A stretch of DNA of 64,000 nt from the NCBI GenBank assembly GCA_023935145.1, contig CM043700.1:35133120-35197119 (forward strand), given 5' to 3'. This stretch comes from Bretschneidera sinensis (lineage: Eukaryota; Streptophyta; Magnoliopsida; Brassicales; Akaniaceae). A program made the translations under genes and the position numbers. How positions within the stretch are numbered: position 1 is the stretch's first letter; each line of letters begins with the position of its first letter. Under the pieces are notes generated by a model. That model ran no database searches. It worked only from the letters and a program-made list of their open reading frames with translations, and was not told the DNA's origin. Shown here piece after piece: positions 47,265-60,620 of this stretch.

Positions 47265-50200
47265 CATTCAGTTTTCTGGAATTTTCTAGAATTTTCTTTT
47301 CCTTTCAAAATACTGATTTACTTATGTTCAGAAATCTTGCAAATTTTCAGACATAAGTGTTATACATCCATAAACTCTTAGAAGATACTGTGGGTTATTC
47401 TTCACAAGTGAAAAGTGCAAAATAACATAAGAGCTTCATTGTATCTTAGAGAAAATTCATTGGTACCCTCTTGCACTGTGAAGGGTGAATTAAACCTTAA
47501 AGAAAGTGATCTGGTCACGCCTTGAAGCCTTTCTCTCTCTCTCTCACTTATTTTAATAAACAACCCTCACTTACAGTATTCAATCCCCACCAGATATCCA
47601 ACAATCTTAAGGTTTAATTTACTTATTTATCAAAATGACTTCCTTGAGTTCGTTGAGAGATATGGCGCTGAACTTTAACAAGTTGGAGCGTTTCGATGGA
47701 GGGAATTTTTATCGTTGGCAGAAGAAGATGTTCTTCCTCCTGACATCGCTTCGGGTTTATTATGTCATCAATTCTCTAAGGACCGAACCTGCAGAAGATG
47801 AACCAATTTTTCAAACAAGAGATAGACAGAAATGGGATCAGGATGATGACATTTGCAAAGGTCATATCCTGAATGCCATGTCCAACAACTTTTTTGATGC
47901 CTACCACAATGTCAAGACGGCAAAAGAGTTGTGGGACACACTGTAGGCAAGGTACAGGATGCAGCAAGTAAGCGTTATATTATTACAAAATTTCATAATT
48001 TTAAAATGGTTGATACTCGTAGTATTATGGATCAATATAGTGAGATTAAAACTATATTAGATCAATTTACTCAACATAATCTAAAAATGGATGAGACCAT
48101 AACGGTCACAACCATTATAGACAAACTGCCTCCTTTATAGAAGAATTTTAAGAATCATCTGAAGCACCAAAAAGAAGACCTGACTCTTGAGGAGTTAGGC
48201 AACCATTTCTGTATTGAGGAGAACTTGCGAAAAGAAAGTAAGGAAGAAGATCTCTCCAAGATCATTATGGTAGAGGAAGGAGATACTTCAAAGAAGCACT
48301 ATCAAGAATCTCACAAGAGAAAGAACCAACCAGCAAAGTTTTCTAAGAATCAGAAAGCTAAGATTCCTGCTTCAATTGTGGGAAAACAGGGCATTTCAAA
48401 AGAGATTGTCATTTACTGAAGAAAAAGGGAAAAACACCACAAGTATTCGTGGCTGTGATTTCTGAAGTAAATGTCCTTGAGGACAATGAAGCTTGATGGA
48501 TTGATTCTGGTGCAACGAGACATGTGTGCAAGGAAAAGATGTTTGTCAAGAACTACGAAGCAATGACTGATGGTACTTTCCTATACATGGGAAATTCAGC
48601 CATTGTACCAGTGATAGGAAAAGGAAAAGTGCAACTATGGTTCACTTCTGGAAAGACCCTCACCCTCACCTTCACCCTCACCCTCACTGATGTATACCAT
48701 GTACCTGAAATTATGAAGAATTTAGTTTCTGGTAGCCTCTTGAACAAAAATGGGTTCAAGCTTGTTTTCGAGGCTGATAAGTTTGTACTCTCTAAGGGAT
48801 GTATTTTTGTTGGGAAGGGATATCTGTATAAGGGGATGTTTAAACTCAATATTAATAATATGAGTATGATTTCTGCTTATATTGTTGATTGTTCAGTTTT
48901 ACTTTGGCATAATTGTTTAGGACATGTAAATGCTAGACAATTAAATGATATGATAAAGTTAGATTTACTTCCAAAATTTGATACAACCATGGAAAATTGT
49001 AGAACATGTATGCTTACTAAAATCACTAGAAAACCGTTTTCAAGTGTTCAAAGAAAATAAAAAAATTCTGTATTTAATTCATAGTGATTTATGTGACATG
49101 CATGCTACCCCTTCTTTAGGAGGAAATAAATATTTTGTAACTTTTATAAATGATTGTACAAGATATTGTTATGTTTATTTGTTACATTCTAAAGATGAAG
49201 TTATGCATAGCTTTTCTGTTTTTAAGAATGAAGTAGAACTTCAGTTTGACAATAAGATTAAATGTCTTAGAACTGATAGGGAAGGTGAGTATTATAGTGC
49301 TACTTATTTTGAGACTCATGGAATAATTCATGAGATCACTGCCCCTTATACACCACAGCAAAATGGTGTAGCAGAGAGGAAAAATAAAACTATAAAAGAG
49401 ATGGTTAACACCATGCTTTCTAACTCTGGTCTAGAGCATGGGTTTTGGGGAGAAGCACTTTTAACAGCTTGTCACATTTTAAATAGAGTCCCTACAAAAA
49501 GAAACAAAGTAACACCTTATAAGTTATGGAAGAATAGGAAGCCTAATCTAGACTACCTTAAGGTGTGGGGTTGTAGAGCTATAGTTAGAGTTTCTAAACC
49601 AAAAAAGAAGAACTTAGGTGAAAGAGGAATATAATGTATTTTCCTCAGATACGCACTTCATAGTAAAGCTTATAGATTCATGGTAGTGGAGCCAAATAAT
49701 TATTATTTAATAAATTCTATTATTGAATCTAGGGATGCTATTTTCGATGAAAATAGGTTCGAGACACTTCCTAAGACTGTTTCGGACGGTAATGAACAAG
49801 AACAAAGTTCCAAAGAAGGAAGTAAATGAAAATGAAGTGGAACTTAGAAGGAGCAAAAGAGTTAAGACTCCTATGACGTATGAACCCGATTTTTACATGT
49901 ATTTGGTAGAAGGAACTAGGAACTCAATAAGTAATTCTATTCCAATTGTCTTGAATATTGACTTTGATCCACAAACTTATGAAGAGGCTATAAAGTCTCA
50001 AGTTGTTGCATTTTGGAAGGAAGCCATAAATGATGAAATGGATTGTATAATGGGGAACAAAACCTGGAAATTGGTGGACCTTCCCCTGGGTTCTAAGCCC
50101 ATTGGATGTAAGCGGATTTTCAAAAGAAAATTAAGGGTGGATGGTACAGTTGATAAATTAAGGCAAGGCTACACAAAAAGAAGGTGTTGATTATTTTGAC

Positions 50201-53200
50201 ACTTATGCAGCAGTTGCAAGGATAGCCACAATTAGAATGCTTATTTCATTAGCTTCCATAGACAAGCTTAAAATTCATCAAATGGATGTTAAACAGCATT
50301 CTTGAATGGTAAATTAGAGGAAAAGCGTATTTGAGACAACCTGAAGGTTTTGTAGTTAAGGAACAAGAGCATAAAGTATGCAAGTTAGTTAAGTCTTTAA
50401 TGGTAAAGGTGTTATCATATGTTTGTACTTAAACAAGCCCCAAAACAATGACATAAAAAATTTGATCAAGTAATACTATCAAATGGTTATAGAATTAATG
50501 AATCTGAAAAGTGTGTATATAGTAGGTTCATTAATGGTAAAGGTGTTATCATATGTTTGTACGTAAATGACATGTTGATATTTGGTACTGACTTAGAACA
50601 AGTTCAAAATACTAAGAAATTTCTGTCAGATAATTTTGATATGAAAAATATGGGTGTGGGTGATGTTATTTTAGGTATCAAAATCATAAGAAATAATAAT
50701 AGCCTAACTTTAACACAATCTCATTACATTGAGAAAATTATAAAGAAATTTGATCAATTAGAAAGCACACCTGCAAGTACACCATTTGATAATAGTATTA
50801 AATTATCTAAGAATAATGGTAGAGCAATTGCACAACTAGAGTATGCTAGAGCAATTGGTTGTTTAATGTGACTTGTACAAGACCTGATATTTCTTTTACT
50901 GTAGGGAAACTAAGTAGATTTACTAGTTGTCCTAACAATGATCAATTGGGAGGCTGTACATAGAGTCTTTAGATATTTGAAAAAGATCATGAATTTTGGC
51001 ATAAGTTATAAAGGGTATCCAACAATTTTAGAAGGATACATTGATGCTAGTTGGGTAACAAACCAAGAGGAAATCATTCGTCCACAAGTGATTGGATATT
51101 CACTCTTGGTGGGGGTGTCGTATCTTGGGCTTCCTAGAAATAAACATGTATCACTAATTCTACCATGACATCTGAATTTGTGGCATTGACAGCAGGGGGT
51201 AAAGAGGCTGAGTGGTTAAGGAATTTATTATTACAAATTCCTGTGTGGCCTAAACCTATGACACCAATTTCAATTCGATGTGACAGTGAGGTAGCACTAG
51301 CAAGGGCCTATAGCAATGTCTACAATGGAAAGTCTAGACATATCGAATTGAGACGTAGCTATGTAAGGCAATTAATTACTGATGGAGTAATTACGATTGA
51401 ATTTGTAAGGTCCATAGGAAACTTGGCGGATCCTTTAACCAAGGGACTTGCAAGAGAGCAAGTGGTTAAAACATCACAAGAAATGGGTCTCAAGCCCATA
51501 TGATAGGGTCACCAATGATGAAACCTCGACTCAAATCTTACTAAATCTAAGTCTTGAGTTCAATGAGACAAAGTACATCATTACTAGTGATTGCAAGCAT
51601 CTAGATTATATTTCCACCCCAAGAGTTATGATGCTTGGAACCGTAATGATAAAGGGTAGGTGAACTTTGAGTTCCTAATAAGCTTATAAAAGATTTTCCT
51701 TTGGTATATTAAATTATAGAACATACTTGATAAGCTTACCTAGTGAGTGTGAAGTGTGGCCGCTTCTGTTGAGTTCAAAGGCTTGACTCTAGAGCACTCG
51801 TGATATAAAATACATGACACTTGGCCTTCGAAAGTGGCGGCAATAATTTCTAGTAAATTCTAAGAGGAGAAGTCTCGCGTGTGAGACATGTCCGGTTAAA
51901 GAAATAGGATTTGTGGTTCAAGGTATTATACTACCATATGTTCTGTTTAACTTTGATATGTTTTCACTAAGTGAAGATTCAAGTCCTAAAGACATCTTAA
52001 TTTATGCATGAACTTCAATGGATGATAAAAATCAGTTTTCAAGGTTTTATTGTGTCAAATTATTTTGAAAATGGTGGGGATTGTTGATGATTTTCAAAAT
52101 AAACTTGGTTTTTAAGTTTGGGATATTTTAGAAAATCAAAGGAAAGGAGAAAAGAAAAACAAATTTTGACTTTTGAGAGCTGATACAGTCGACCGTAAGT
52201 TTCATACAGTCGATTGGATGGTGTATACAGTCGACTGTATGAAGCATTCAGTCAACTGAATAGAAGGAAGAAAATTCCTTTAACTCTCTGTAACTTTTAA
52301 GTCGACTGAAAACATTGTCTAGTCGACTGGATGCTCGAAAATTTCGAATTTTCAGAACGTTTTATGTCAGTTGAATGTGAAAAGAAGTGTCATTTGTAAA
52401 GGAACACTTGGTATTCAGTTTAATTCAGTTTTAAATTAAAACAAGGTGCCTATAATAGAAAGACACTCATTTCAACACTATATAAGTGTGTTTAACTGTC
52501 ATATATATATAGATTACATTCAGTTTTCTGGAATTTTCTCTCTTCTTCTTATCCTTTTAAAATACTGATTTACTTATGTCCAGAAATCTTGCAAATTTCC
52601 AGACAAAAGTGTTATACATTCATAAACTCTTAGAAGCTGTTGTGGGTTATTCTTCACAAGTGCAAAGTGCAGAATAACATTAGAGCTTCATTGTATCTTA
52701 GAGGAAATTCACTGGTAACCTCTTGCACTGTGAGGGGCGAATTAAATCTTAAGGAAAGTGACTTGGTCACGCCTTGAAGCCTTTCTCTCTCTCTCACCTA
52801 TTTTGATAAGCAGCCCTCACTTATAGTATTCAATCCCCACCATATATCCAACAGTTATAGCATATAAGCTTTAGATATTGGCCCAAGAATTTTGTCTACG
52901 AATTCAATTAAGTGTGTTATTTTTCCAGGGAGCTATTTTTAGATTAATTTACTTGACATCCTCTGCCTTATTTTAGTAATGAGCATTAACTTCCTTTCTT
53001 TATTTGCAGAGATATATCAGATAATCTCACAAATGGCTGCTCTAACAAGAGAAACTACAATATTTTGGTAGGTTTCTCAGTTTTATTATGTGTTCATTCT
53101 CTTATTGCATTACAAATATGATTTGGTAGATCACATAAATTAGTGTTGAGTCTCAGTATATATTTTTTCCATTATTGGTCAACCATTCTAATCCTTGTAG

Positions 53201-56200
53201 TGGTTACTGTATCTCCTGTTCAGTATCGCTGATTATAGTTATAATTTGACAGGTATCTCTGAGTGGCCATTTATTTGATCAGTTTCTGATAAATGAGGCT
53301 TTGGATATCATCGAAGCTGCAGGTGGCTTCTTTCATTTGGTTAAGTGCCAAGTGGGCCAGAGTACTAGTTCTATGTCATACTCAGAACTTGAAGTAAGTA
53401 AACCAGCAATCATTTTGATTTATTAACGTGTTACTGTAAAACTTATACCCTATTGACAGAATACTTTGTTACTTTTCTACGAGCTTGAGAGTAAGTTATC
53501 TTCAAAGTCATTCAAAGGTCTTTGAGAATGCAACAACAAAAGAAAGCATTGTACAGCTTGCTAGTGATTTTTTTTCATCATTCAAATCCATTCTAAATAG
53601 TGTACTACTTCCAGCATGCCATTTATACATATACATACCATTACTGATACCCAAGCTTTTCTAGCTAACTAAAAGGCAACCTTATCAGGATTGCTGGCTA
53701 GTTCTGATGTACTTCACTTTTTTGTATTTTTCAGTATTTCTATCATGTTTTAACATCATTTTGTGTCATGAAACTTGAATTTCTCCGCTAAATTTCTCAC
53801 CATGAACCACTAATTGTGTTGGACAGGTTGGTGCGGATGACAAGGCTGTTCTGGATCAAATTATTGATTCTTTAACTTCTCTTGCTAATCCGAGTGAAGA
53901 TAATGGCACTCTAAGTAAAGAAGTAAATAAGATCTCTTTGAAGGTTGGTAAGGTCCAGGAGATGATCAAGAAGGAATCTGACACGAAAAAGAAAGCTACA
54001 GTTCTGATTCTTGGTGCAGGCCGGGTCTGTCAGCCAGCTGCTGAGCTCCTAGCATCATTTGGAAGCATTTCATCTGGCCAGTGGTACAGAACATGCCTGG
54101 ATACCGATTTTGAAGAGCAAAATGATATTCAAGTTCTTGTTGCATCTCTATACCTTAAGGATGCAGAGGAGGTATAATTGAGCAAAATCCTTTTTGACTT
54201 TGCTAAGCTTTAGGTTCATCATTCTGCCAAGAACATCATAATTTCACATCTCTTCACAGTGTAGAGCATATGAACGTTATTATCATAGCATCAGCTGCAT
54301 GTGTATGTTCATATTTACTAGAATTACAAGTATGCACACATTTATATTCAGTTGCATGCTATTTTATTGTATTTGGAACTTCTGTTGTGATAATAATGAA
54401 CCTGTTGCAGATCATTGAAGGTATTCCAAATGCAGAAGCAGTTGAGCTTGATGTTACAGACAATGAAAGTCTCTATAAGTATATTTCTCAGGTATAGTCT
54501 TCACCACAATACATTTTAAGCTGAAATGTGGAAGGATGTATCAGCATTACCCGCAGGACTGCTTCTATTGATAACTTTTTGATGAACGTTAAAGTTAATG
54601 AAAATTTGTAACAAAGAAATGCAAATGTGAGTTAGCATCCGACATGGCCTCAGTAATGTGAATGCTATTCAGTATGCTCCTTGATGTACGAACACTTGTC
54701 AAAAACACACACATGATGCTAGTCATTGGCATGGGATAAGAAATGTTCCATTTACCTTTCTTTTTTCTCTCTATTGAGATATATATTCTTTGCAATGTGC
54801 AACTTGTTGGTTCCCTTCTCTTGGATGGGATTTGGTATTCTAATGCCTTGTTCAGGGTCCTATATTACCAGTGTTTCTTTTTTATTTCTTACTTTTTTGG
54901 CCTGACAATGTGCAGGTTGAGATTGTTATAAGTTTACTGCCTCCTAGTTGCCATGTTCTCGTAGCAAACACATGCATTGAGGTACTTGCACTTTTATAGT
55001 ATTTTTATTCAGTGTCGTAGATAATTCTGTGCGGTTGCTAAGTTAAACCTGGTATGAGATGTCATACAAATTCTGAACCTACAAATTCTGAACCTTGTAT
55101 AATATCAGAAAGCAAATAATTTAGTTTATGTTTATAAGGTCTCTACTTGAGTAAACCTGTCATTCAGATTTTACTGTGCCAGTGAGAAAACTAAATACTA
55201 AATCTTTTAAATGCAAAATTAGCTCATTATAACAGCAACCTTTTAAATCCATGAGACAGAAATAATAAGCTTTTAAATGTAAAATGTGTGCAATGGCTGA
55301 TCTGTTAACAAAATTAAGAAACTCTGCCCATTAGTAGAGCTAATGGAATCTAAATGTGGAGCTTTAACGTTCAAACTTGAACTTTAGCAAAAGTGAAGAT
55401 TCACTTTACTTGGAAGAAATAGAGTGGAGAGTGGCTACTGATGGGAGAGAGAGGATGTTGAGTGTGGTGGGTATAGAATGTACCTGCTCTTAGTTATTGG
55501 GTGAAACCTAAGGCTGCAAAAGAATTTCAATACATCCAAGAATAAAAAAGAAACAAAGAAATAGAAGGGGAGGAAAGAGTTAAAAACTACTCTGCAAATG
55601 ATGAATAGAAAAATGTTAACAACTCCTCCCACTCCACCTAAACCTGAAGGAATTAAACTTATGTGGAACTGCTGTATGGAATACTCAGTTTTAATAGTTA
55701 CTTGAAGTCTAGATACTTATTATTGAGTTTGTCAATTATTAGATGTTTTTCATTCTTTCTTCCATCCAGCAAGGGACATGATTATGTCTTTTTATGCAGC
55801 TAAAAAAGCATCTTGTCACTGCTAGCTATGTTGATGATTCTATGTCGATTTTAGACGAAAAAGCCAAGAGTGCTGGGATTACAATTCTTGGTGAGATGGG
55901 CTTGGACCCTGGAATAGGTAATCTACAGCTTAATCTATTCTGATTTGGTTCTGGGTTAGCTGCATAACATGCAGTATGAGCCGACATATCCCATTAATAG
56001 ATGTGAGATGGAATGGAAAAAAAGGAAAAATTGTTTCACATAAATAATTCAACTCACTGCTTAATATCTGCTTTCATTTCATTAAAATGAAATCTTTTCT
56101 GTTTTTCATTTTCAAGTGCCTCTTGTACACTTACTTTGTTTTTCATATCCATTTAAATCTTCCTTCAAAAACTTTGCATGATGATTGAACAAAATTTCAA

Positions 56201-59200
56201 AAACTAAGAACTTTTAGGCGATTCTGTTAATATTATTGTGATCACTGATATAAATAAGATGCTTTTCAGATCATATGATGGCAATGAAAATGATCAACCA
56301 AGCACATGTTCGTAAGGGGAGAATAAAGTCTTTCACTTCATACTGCGGGGGACTTCCATCTCCAGCAGCTGCAGATAACCCATTAGCGTATAAATTCAGG
56401 TACTCTTTGGAACTACAAGGACTAGAAACTCTTATGAACCTTAACTTAAAGTACAACAGATCTCTTTTTCTTTTCCTTTTTCTCCCTTGATTTGAACAAG
56501 AATAATAGTGTTTAGAATGTGCTGTTAATAACCAATGGTTACTATGCACCAAAAGTTACACTGGGACACTGACAAACTCAGTAAGGCGCACTATGGACTA
56601 CATGATGTTTGGACATATAAAGAAAGCTAGGCTCCCTTTACATTCTTCTGTAGCTGTGGCTTTATTACTTCAGAATTATAGATATCTTCATATTCCCTCC
56701 TTGTGTTGGTGACCGAAACAAAGAAATTGAAGTTATAGAAGCTTCTCAATACATTATAGGAATGCACTTTACTTTTTTATTTGGAGAAAAGTATATTTGA
56801 TGGATTCTCAGTCATCTCTACTGAAAATTCCTCTTAATTCTTAGTGGCATGGAAGATTGATGACTGTTACTGACATTTTTATCAAATTTTCAGTTGGAAT
56901 CCTGCCGGAGCTATCCGAGCTGGGTGCAACCCTGCCACCTATAGATCTCACGGTGAAACTGTACATATTAATGGTAAGCTTTCGGTAACCAGAGAGAGTG
57001 ATGTATCCAAGAAGGTAGTAGGACCTGCATATCCTTTTTGTGTTCTTTTCTTTTCTTATTTTATGAATGACCCAATAGGGCACATTGACATTGTTTGGGA
57101 AGTTGGCTTTAACTGGCTTTAAGTTGGTTTTAATAAGTTCCCAAACAACTCCATCATCAGTTTTATCACTAACATGATAATCCCACACGCTTCACTTAAA
57201 AAATTGAAGTGTTTCTTATAAGGGTGTAATATTGATATTTCATAGCTGCCAACATGTCGGTAATCACATAGAATCTAAAGCTTAGCATTCTTTCTATTTC
57301 CAAGAAGTCTCTGGGTTTCTTTCTGTCTGATTTAATGGCACGAATTTGCAGGGGATAGTCTTTATGATTCAGCCACAAGATTCCGGATACCTAATCTTCC
57401 AGCTTTCGCATTGGAGTGTCTTCCAAATCGTAATTCGTTAGTTTACGGGGAACTGTATGGAATAGAACATGAAGCATCAACTATTTTTCGTGGAACCCTC
57501 CGCTATGAAGGCATGAAATACATTCACTCTTTGGTTATGTTATTGTTAAGCCGAAACTGTTGACTCGATTGTGTAAAATGGCATCGCATTAAGTGAAAAA
57601 TCAATAATCCAAAAGTCCAAAGAATTAAAATGTAAAATTCTTGCTCATGAGTGGAACCGGTAATAATGGTTATTGGTAAATTCACAATATAGGTCTTCAT
57701 AAGGATCTAGTTAACTTAAATAGGACTGCATGTTTTTTGGATCTTATCTTCTCAAAATTTTGTACAGGGTTTGGTGAAATAATGGGGATACTTGCAAGAA
57801 TTGGTCTTTTTAATACCGGATCTCATCCAATTCTGACACATGAAATAAGGCCAATGTTTAGAACGTTCCTTTGTGAACTTCTCAAAATCACTAGTGAAAA
57901 TGTGGATGGAGCTCTAATAGGAGAGAAGGAGATAAGCGAAAGGATTGTCACACTTGGGCATTGCAAAGAGCGAGGAACTGCAGTAAAGGCTGCCAAAACT
58001 ATTATGTGAGTGATGCTTGACATCATCAGGTTTTTCATCTGTTGTAGATCATGAAAACTTGGCAAGCCAGGGCACCATATGTAATCTCAAGTCTATTCTT
58101 TTTGTTCTTAAATTCTCTACATGAAATGATACTCAAGTAGATTGAATTATTTCTTTCATGTGTACTAGATTTTTGGGACTTCAGGAAGAGACAGAAATTC
58201 CTGCTTCCTGCCAAAGTGCATTTGCTGTTACATGTCTCCGCATGGAAGAAAGGCTAGCGTATTCCACCACAGAGCAGGTATATTCATTTAAATTAAATAA
58301 GCATACAGCTGTTAATTGCTCCAATTCTTTTCTGAAGTTTAAGCAGTGCTTGCACTGTCCTAGTTGACACTCCCCTCCCCCTCCCCCCCCCCCTAAAAAA
58401 AAAGGAAGTTTTTGGCTACGTGCATCCGCTTGTGATCTGCTATTGTTAAGAAAGCACTTTTCTTTCTGAATGTTGTCAGGTTGAGACTTGAGAGTCAAAA
58501 AAGATGATTGACAGAAATTTTGTGCATGTTGTTAATTGGTTTCTTTCTAGTGGACAGACCTTACAATTTTGCAACACTAAACATCATTATTTTAGCATAA
58601 TTTAGATTTACTATGAAAATAAAACTCATTTTGTTGTGTGATTAATGTGCTAAGCAGCATGTAAAGTCCTCTGCATTAACAAATAATTATCTGATTAAGC
58701 ATACTGATCATGTAAGTAGTAATTTTGTTTGGAAAAGTTATTTAATGTTTACTAGTTTGTGCAATTTATCATCAGGATATGGTGCTTTTGCATCACGAAG
58801 TAGAAGTAGATTTCCCAGATAGCCAATGTACAGAAAACCACATGGCCACTTTATTGGAGTTTGGCAGGACTACAAATGGGAAAATGACCACCGCTATGGC
58901 TCTTACTGTTGGTATTCCAGCAGCAATTGGAGCTCTGGTACTTGTTACACTTCACCTTCCAGCTTCCACTCCATGATGTAGGCAAATGCTTTGAACTAAA
59001 TTCTTCTATTTTAATTGCTGCAGCTCATACTTGTAGACAAGATCAAGACTCGAGGTGTCTTGAGGCCTATTGAACCTGAAGTATACATGCCAGGTAATTT
59101 CAATTCACTGGATTGGTTGTACTCTTTGTTCTGCAACAATAAGTAGATCATCCAACATCAGAATTTCCTGCTTACACATTCTCAATAACAGTAATAATCT

Positions 59201-59498
59201 CACTATTGCTCACATAGCTAAATGAGGCCATTGAGATACGGTTTTAGTGCTTAACCCTTTCCTTTTGCCTTGGTTTGAACAAAGGACACCACTCATCCCC
59301 AATGCCAACTTCACAAGTCTTTATCAAAATCACCCAGTGAAGGCCTTGGTTTTATCCAGTCTTATTTCTTCACTGGCACCTAATGTTTTCTACTTGTTCA
59401 TGTTATTGACTCGGAACTTAACTATAGTTGTTTGTGGTGGTGCAGCACTGGATATGTTGCAAGCATATGGTATCAAGTTGATGGAAAGGACTGAGTGA
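40640..59498 (+). CDS. LKR/SDH: Bifunctional lysine-ketoglutarate reductase/saccharopine dehydrogenase (complete, 1053 aa)
   Basis: The enzyme catalyses the first two steps of lysine catabolism: lysine to saccharopine, then to 2-aminoadipate semialdehyde and glutamate. The 24 coding exons are 40640-40888, 40977-41063, 41151-41280, 41648-41821, 42152-42234, 43045-43161, 43861-43936, 44447-44618, 45787-45883, 46031-46197, 53010-53067, 53253-53393, 53827-54171, 54411-54491, 54916-54981, 55800-55917, 56270-56399, 56894-56973, 57352-57510, 57768-58005, 58169-58277, 58776-58937, 59024-59093 and 59446-59498. They total 3162 nt with all phases consistent. The LKR half (about 1-450) has KWERRVPLTPSHCARLLHGG and TGSGNVSRGAQEIFK. 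The SDH half has the VLILGAGRVC NAD(P) loop (from residue 576) and GLDPGIDHMMAMKM. Intron 10 holds a Copia element, and intron 19 begins with GC. Length is close to the family's usual 1060, so it is probably functional. Confidence 0.95.
46273..47603 (+). repeat. Copia left LTR (1331 bp, contains a nested solo LTR)
   Basis: The LTR has a TATA-like CTATATAAG near 47201 and several AGTCGACT palindromes, including three tandem copies of AGTCGACTAAATGAAGCATT-type units around 46410-46470. Removing the 511-bp insert and its 5-bp duplication leaves 815 bp, close to the 772-bp right LTR. A (TA)n tract at about 47227-47262 is longer than in the right LTR. Confidence 0.93.
46471..46981 (-). mobile_element. 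Solo LTR (511 bp, antisense) nested in the Copia left LTR
   Basis: The insert begins TGTTAGAGTGG and ends TTATTCAACA. The duplication GGAAG flanks it (46466-46470 and 46982-46986). The right LTR has the uninterrupted site. On the minus strand it has a TATA box CTATAAAAGG (about 46755-46764) and further on GAACCACGTAAAT, as in Copia LTRs, so it lies antisense. No internal region is present: unequal LTR recombination is inferred. Confidence 0.92.
47635..51503 (+). pseudogene. Copia gag-pol polyprotein (decayed)
   Basis: Gag starts MTSLSSLRDMALNFNKLERF and hits a TAG at about 47944. A zinc knuckle CFNCGKTGHFKRDC lies at about 48368-48412. The protease core IDSGATRHVC follows a TGA where Trp is usual. 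Integrase has the pre-domain WHNCLGH...CRTC, then HSDLC, RTDREGEY and GVAERKNK, consistent with the D-D-E triad. Reverse transcriptase is broken by frameshifts near 50170-50450, and its catalytic box reads YVNDM where YVDDM is expected. RNase H has IDASW, RCDSEVALA and SRHIELR. It cannot support its own movement. Confidence 0.92.
48656..48688 (+). repeat. In-frame CCCTCA hexamer expansion in Copia protease
   Basis: Five successive six-base units (one variant, CCTTCA) encode alternating Thr/Leu(Phe) residues between TSGK and TDVYHVP. Confidence 0.8.
51504..52081 (+). other. Copia 3' untranslated internal region
   Basis: This is non-coding sequence between the RNase H end and the right LTR, finishing in the polypurine tract at about 52067-52080. 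Confidence 0.7.
52082..52853 (+). repeat. Copia right LTR (772 bp)
   Basis: The copy has the same TG...CA ends as the left LTR and shows the empty site of the nested solo LTR. Differences from the left LTR over the aligned second half are roughly 4 per cent by eye. Confidence 0.95.
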
Positions 59499-60620
59499 CC
59501 TCAGTTTTTCAGTACACCCTGGTTGATTCTTTCCTTGTATAGAGCAGATTTCAAATCGGATCAATTTCAAAACCAAAATCAGATCATGATTTGTAATTAT
59601 TGTAGAACTTTGATGTATGTGTTTCGAACCATGATTCTCACTATTTAAAAATTGAAATAGAAGTCAAAAGTTCATGGGGAAATTGATATTAATAAATATA
59701 AATTTGAACATTTTTTATTAAATAATGTGACATTCAATGTTCTATTTGATTTTATTTTAATTTTTAAATAAAGAGATCGTGATCCATGTATTTCAGTTAT
59801 AACCAAGTTTTTTTTCTTTCTAAAAGCTGGAAAAATGCTTTTGGACAACGTACTCAATGGAAAGAAAGAATAAGAGGGACTTTACATAAACCCCCCATTT
59901 CAATACATTATTACTTGCTTAAAGTTGAAAAAAATAAATCAATAAACTAATGTAAAAATCTGACAAACATGAGTGAGAGTCAAACTTAGAACGCGTGGTT
60001 CCAAAACCCTGGCACCCTTGCGAAGTAAGTGAATGAAGCACTAAGTATCGAATAAATAACACCAATATGCATTTTGTGGGTTTTATGGAAAGGGTTAAAA
60101 CAACAATGTTTACAATAGCAAATTGGAATTATCAGAATTAGCACTTCACTTCTGCCACTAGTCTCACGAAATCACCCAAGTCAAAACAAATAACACAGAA
60201 GGGTAAGCCCTACATCAGTATTGAGCTCATGACCAAATGAAACCTCCTTTTTTTCTTTTTGGTCTTAACCACAAGAAACGTCTTCGTGGTACAATAGTCC
60301 CAAGTATATTATTAAAAAAAAAAAAGTAACAAAATTAATAATTATATGGCTTCTCCATTACAAATGGAAATTTGAAAGCTAACTTTCTTCAAGTGCCTTA
60401 TATGAAGAAATATAGGAAAGTATTCGCTTTGATGATTTGTCTACTGCTACACGTACACATTAACCCTAGTTGGCTGGTCCTTGTAGCTGCTCCACCAGAA
60501 ACCGCCACGTATAAATTCACCTTTTTCGGCATCATCAGATGTTCTAGGCATAAGAATCAATTCATAATATCTTGATAAAATGGTAGTCTCTATTAAATCC
60601 TTGTTATAGGATTTTTAACA
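59499..60620. other. Intergenic region between convergent LKR/SDH and HAD genes
   Basis: It holds the 3' flanks of both genes. The sequence is AT-rich with no repeat I can define and no recognisable gene; the open frame 60372-60575 lacks any signature. Confidence 0.55.

Larger units (their letters stand above)
46273..52853 (+). mobile_element. Ty1/copia LTR retrotransposon in LKR/SDH intron 10
   Basis: Both LTRs start TGTTGATGATTTTCAAAA and end ATATCCAACA. The 5-bp target duplication GTTAT flanks the element exactly (46268-46272 and 52854-52858). The polypurine run AAAATGGTGGGGA precedes the right LTR. Internal order gag-PR-IN-RT-RH is that of copia. The usual initiator-Met-tRNA primer site is not seen after the left LTR, where ATCTTAAGG follows. 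Stops and frame breaks make it defective. It lies in the same orientation as the host gene and enlarges an intron of about 0.23 kb to 6.8 kb. Confidence 0.97.

Noticed and set aside
48656..48688. Interstitial telomere repeat
   Set aside because: The unit is CCCTCA, not the plant CCCTAAA, and it lies in frame within Copia protease.
47776..48849. Minus-strand open frames in the Copia internal region
   Set aside because: They are antisense to gag and protease sequence, with no family signature.
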